NCBI GenBank assembly: GCA_019424965.1
Contig: JAHYYL010000015.1
Span: 1 to 47,825, forward strand
Direction of reading: 5' to 3'
Source: Collinsella sp.
GTDB lineage: Bacteria; Actinomycetota; Coriobacteriia; Coriobacteriales; Coriobacteriaceae
Length of the DNA: 47,825 nucleotides
A model generated the notes under the pieces. It did no database searches. It was not told the DNA's origin and was given only the letters and a program-made list of their open reading frames with translations. This document shows positions 47,263 to 47,825 of this stretch, in pieces (the first letter of the stretch is position 1; each line of letters opens with the position of its first letter). The translations under genes and the position numbers were made by a program.

Positions 47263-47825
47263 ATGTCTCGCCTGCACCTTCATATCCTCGGCAGCGGCTC
47301 AAAAGGCAACTGCGCGCTCATCGAGGGACCGCAAGGTCTCATCATGATCGATGATGGCCTGTCCCGCCGCGAGACACTTAAACGCATGGCGGAGCTCGGC
47401 CTCTCGGCAGATGACGTTGCCGCGCTTGTAATCACCCATGAGCACAGCGACCACATCAAAGGGCTCGATGTATGGTGCAAGCACTGGCATGGTCCCCTCT
47501 TTGCCAGCAGGGGCACGCTTTCGAGCAAAGAAACCCTCGCACATCTACCCGTAGAGGAATTTGACCCCGGCGACACGCTTTCCATTGCCGGCATCCGCGT
47601 GCGAACCTACCCAACATCGCATGATGTCATCAATCCTGTCGGTTATCGATTCGACGCCCTCGATGATTCCATCGGCTTTGCCACCGACACCGGAGAGCTA
47701 TCGAGCCAAGCCATGAGCACCCTCAAAGATTGTCGAGTCCTCGCGCTCGAAAGCAACCATGATGTGACCATGCTGCGCGAGGGAGAATATCCCCGCTTTC
47801 TTCAGGAGCGCATCCTGTCTGCAGG
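47263..47825 (+). CDS. MBL-fold hydrolase, WalJ/YycJ-like (partial)
   Basis: Only the first 187 residues are in the window; the gene runs off the right end. The N-terminus LHILGSGSKGNCALIEG and zinc motif ITHEHSDHIKGLDV mark the single-domain metallo-beta-lactamase family with WalJ (YycJ). Further ligands lie in YPTSHDV and in GFATDTG. These proteins are predicted nucleases linked with DNA repair or cell-wall control; the substrate is not established. The ATG at 47263 has only GGAA upstream. It is divergent from tilS. Confidence 0.88.
   Translation, partial: MSRLHLHILGSGSKGNCALIEGPQGLIMIDDGLSRRETLKRMAELGLSADDVAALVITHEHSDHIKGLDVWCKHWHGPLFASRGTLSSKETLAHLPVEEFDPGDTLSIAGIRVRTYPTSHDVINPVGYRFDALDDSIGFATDTGELSSQAMSTLKDCRVLALESNHDVTMLREGEYPRFLQERILSA

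Overview
The window is a GC-rich (about 60% by eye), gene-dense bacterial chromosome segment with C-ending codon preference and strong Shine-Dalgarno sites. The TilS-Hpt-FtsH order, many PTS and LacI-type sugar functions, a divergent EF-G paralogue, LemA and a YeiH-type exporter suggest a gut-associated Coriobacteriia member, probably Collinsella-like. That assignment is an inference from gene content. There is no rRNA, CRISPR array, prophage or complete insertion sequence; one tRNA-Ser is present.

Layout. 0-7 kb: a TadA/glycerate-kinase fusion gene, tRNA-Ser(UGA), a TetR regulator, LemA, a branched-chain aminotransferase, a DedA protein and serine acetyltransferase. 7-11.5 kb: a MarR-controlled heterodimeric ABC exporter. 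11.5-17 kb: a small unknown protein, a nitroreductase, a membrane protein, an enhancer-binding-protein-like regulator, a YeiH-type exporter and a GntR regulator. 17-22 kb: glmS, a LacI regulator and an AAA/DUF4143 ATPase with an AT-rich upstream region. 22-25 kb: two near-identical HAD phosphatases flanking larE. 25-32.5 kb: a six-gene PTS, aldolase, transaldolase and split-transketolase operon, facing a divergent LacI regulator with a palindromic operator on the operon's promoter. 32.6-38.6 kb: a secreted nuclease, an EF-G-like GTPase and a polar amino-acid ABC importer. 39-47.8 kb: a 23S rRNA methyltransferase, a PHP hydrolase, an aminotransferase, then the ftsH-hpt-tilS cluster and a divergent WalJ-type metallo-beta-lactamase gene cut by the window end.

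The most unusual content is between the genes. Four copies of one structured element (about 12.69, 23.86, 28.05 and 37.63 kb) each lie directly 3' of a gene and in the same orientation as it. Their outer stems differ in sequence but keep pairing, as in a covarying RNA or hairpin DNA. The internal-loop motifs (CG-TCAA on one side, TTTC-C on the other) and a GCG...CGC apical hairpin are conserved. Two copies are intergenic inside operons. There are also two very long perfect palindromes (29-bp and 39-bp arms), a 201-bp MITE-like element with 20-bp terminal inverted repeats, a four-copy short dispersed repeat next to terminators, and several short GGGAC-type palindromes.

Metabolically, the PTS operon would import and phosphorylate a sugar or polyol and pass it through aldolase, transaldolase and transketolase steps of the pentose phosphate pathway. 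CysE, IlvE and GlmS feed cysteine, branched-chain amino acid and cell-wall synthesis.
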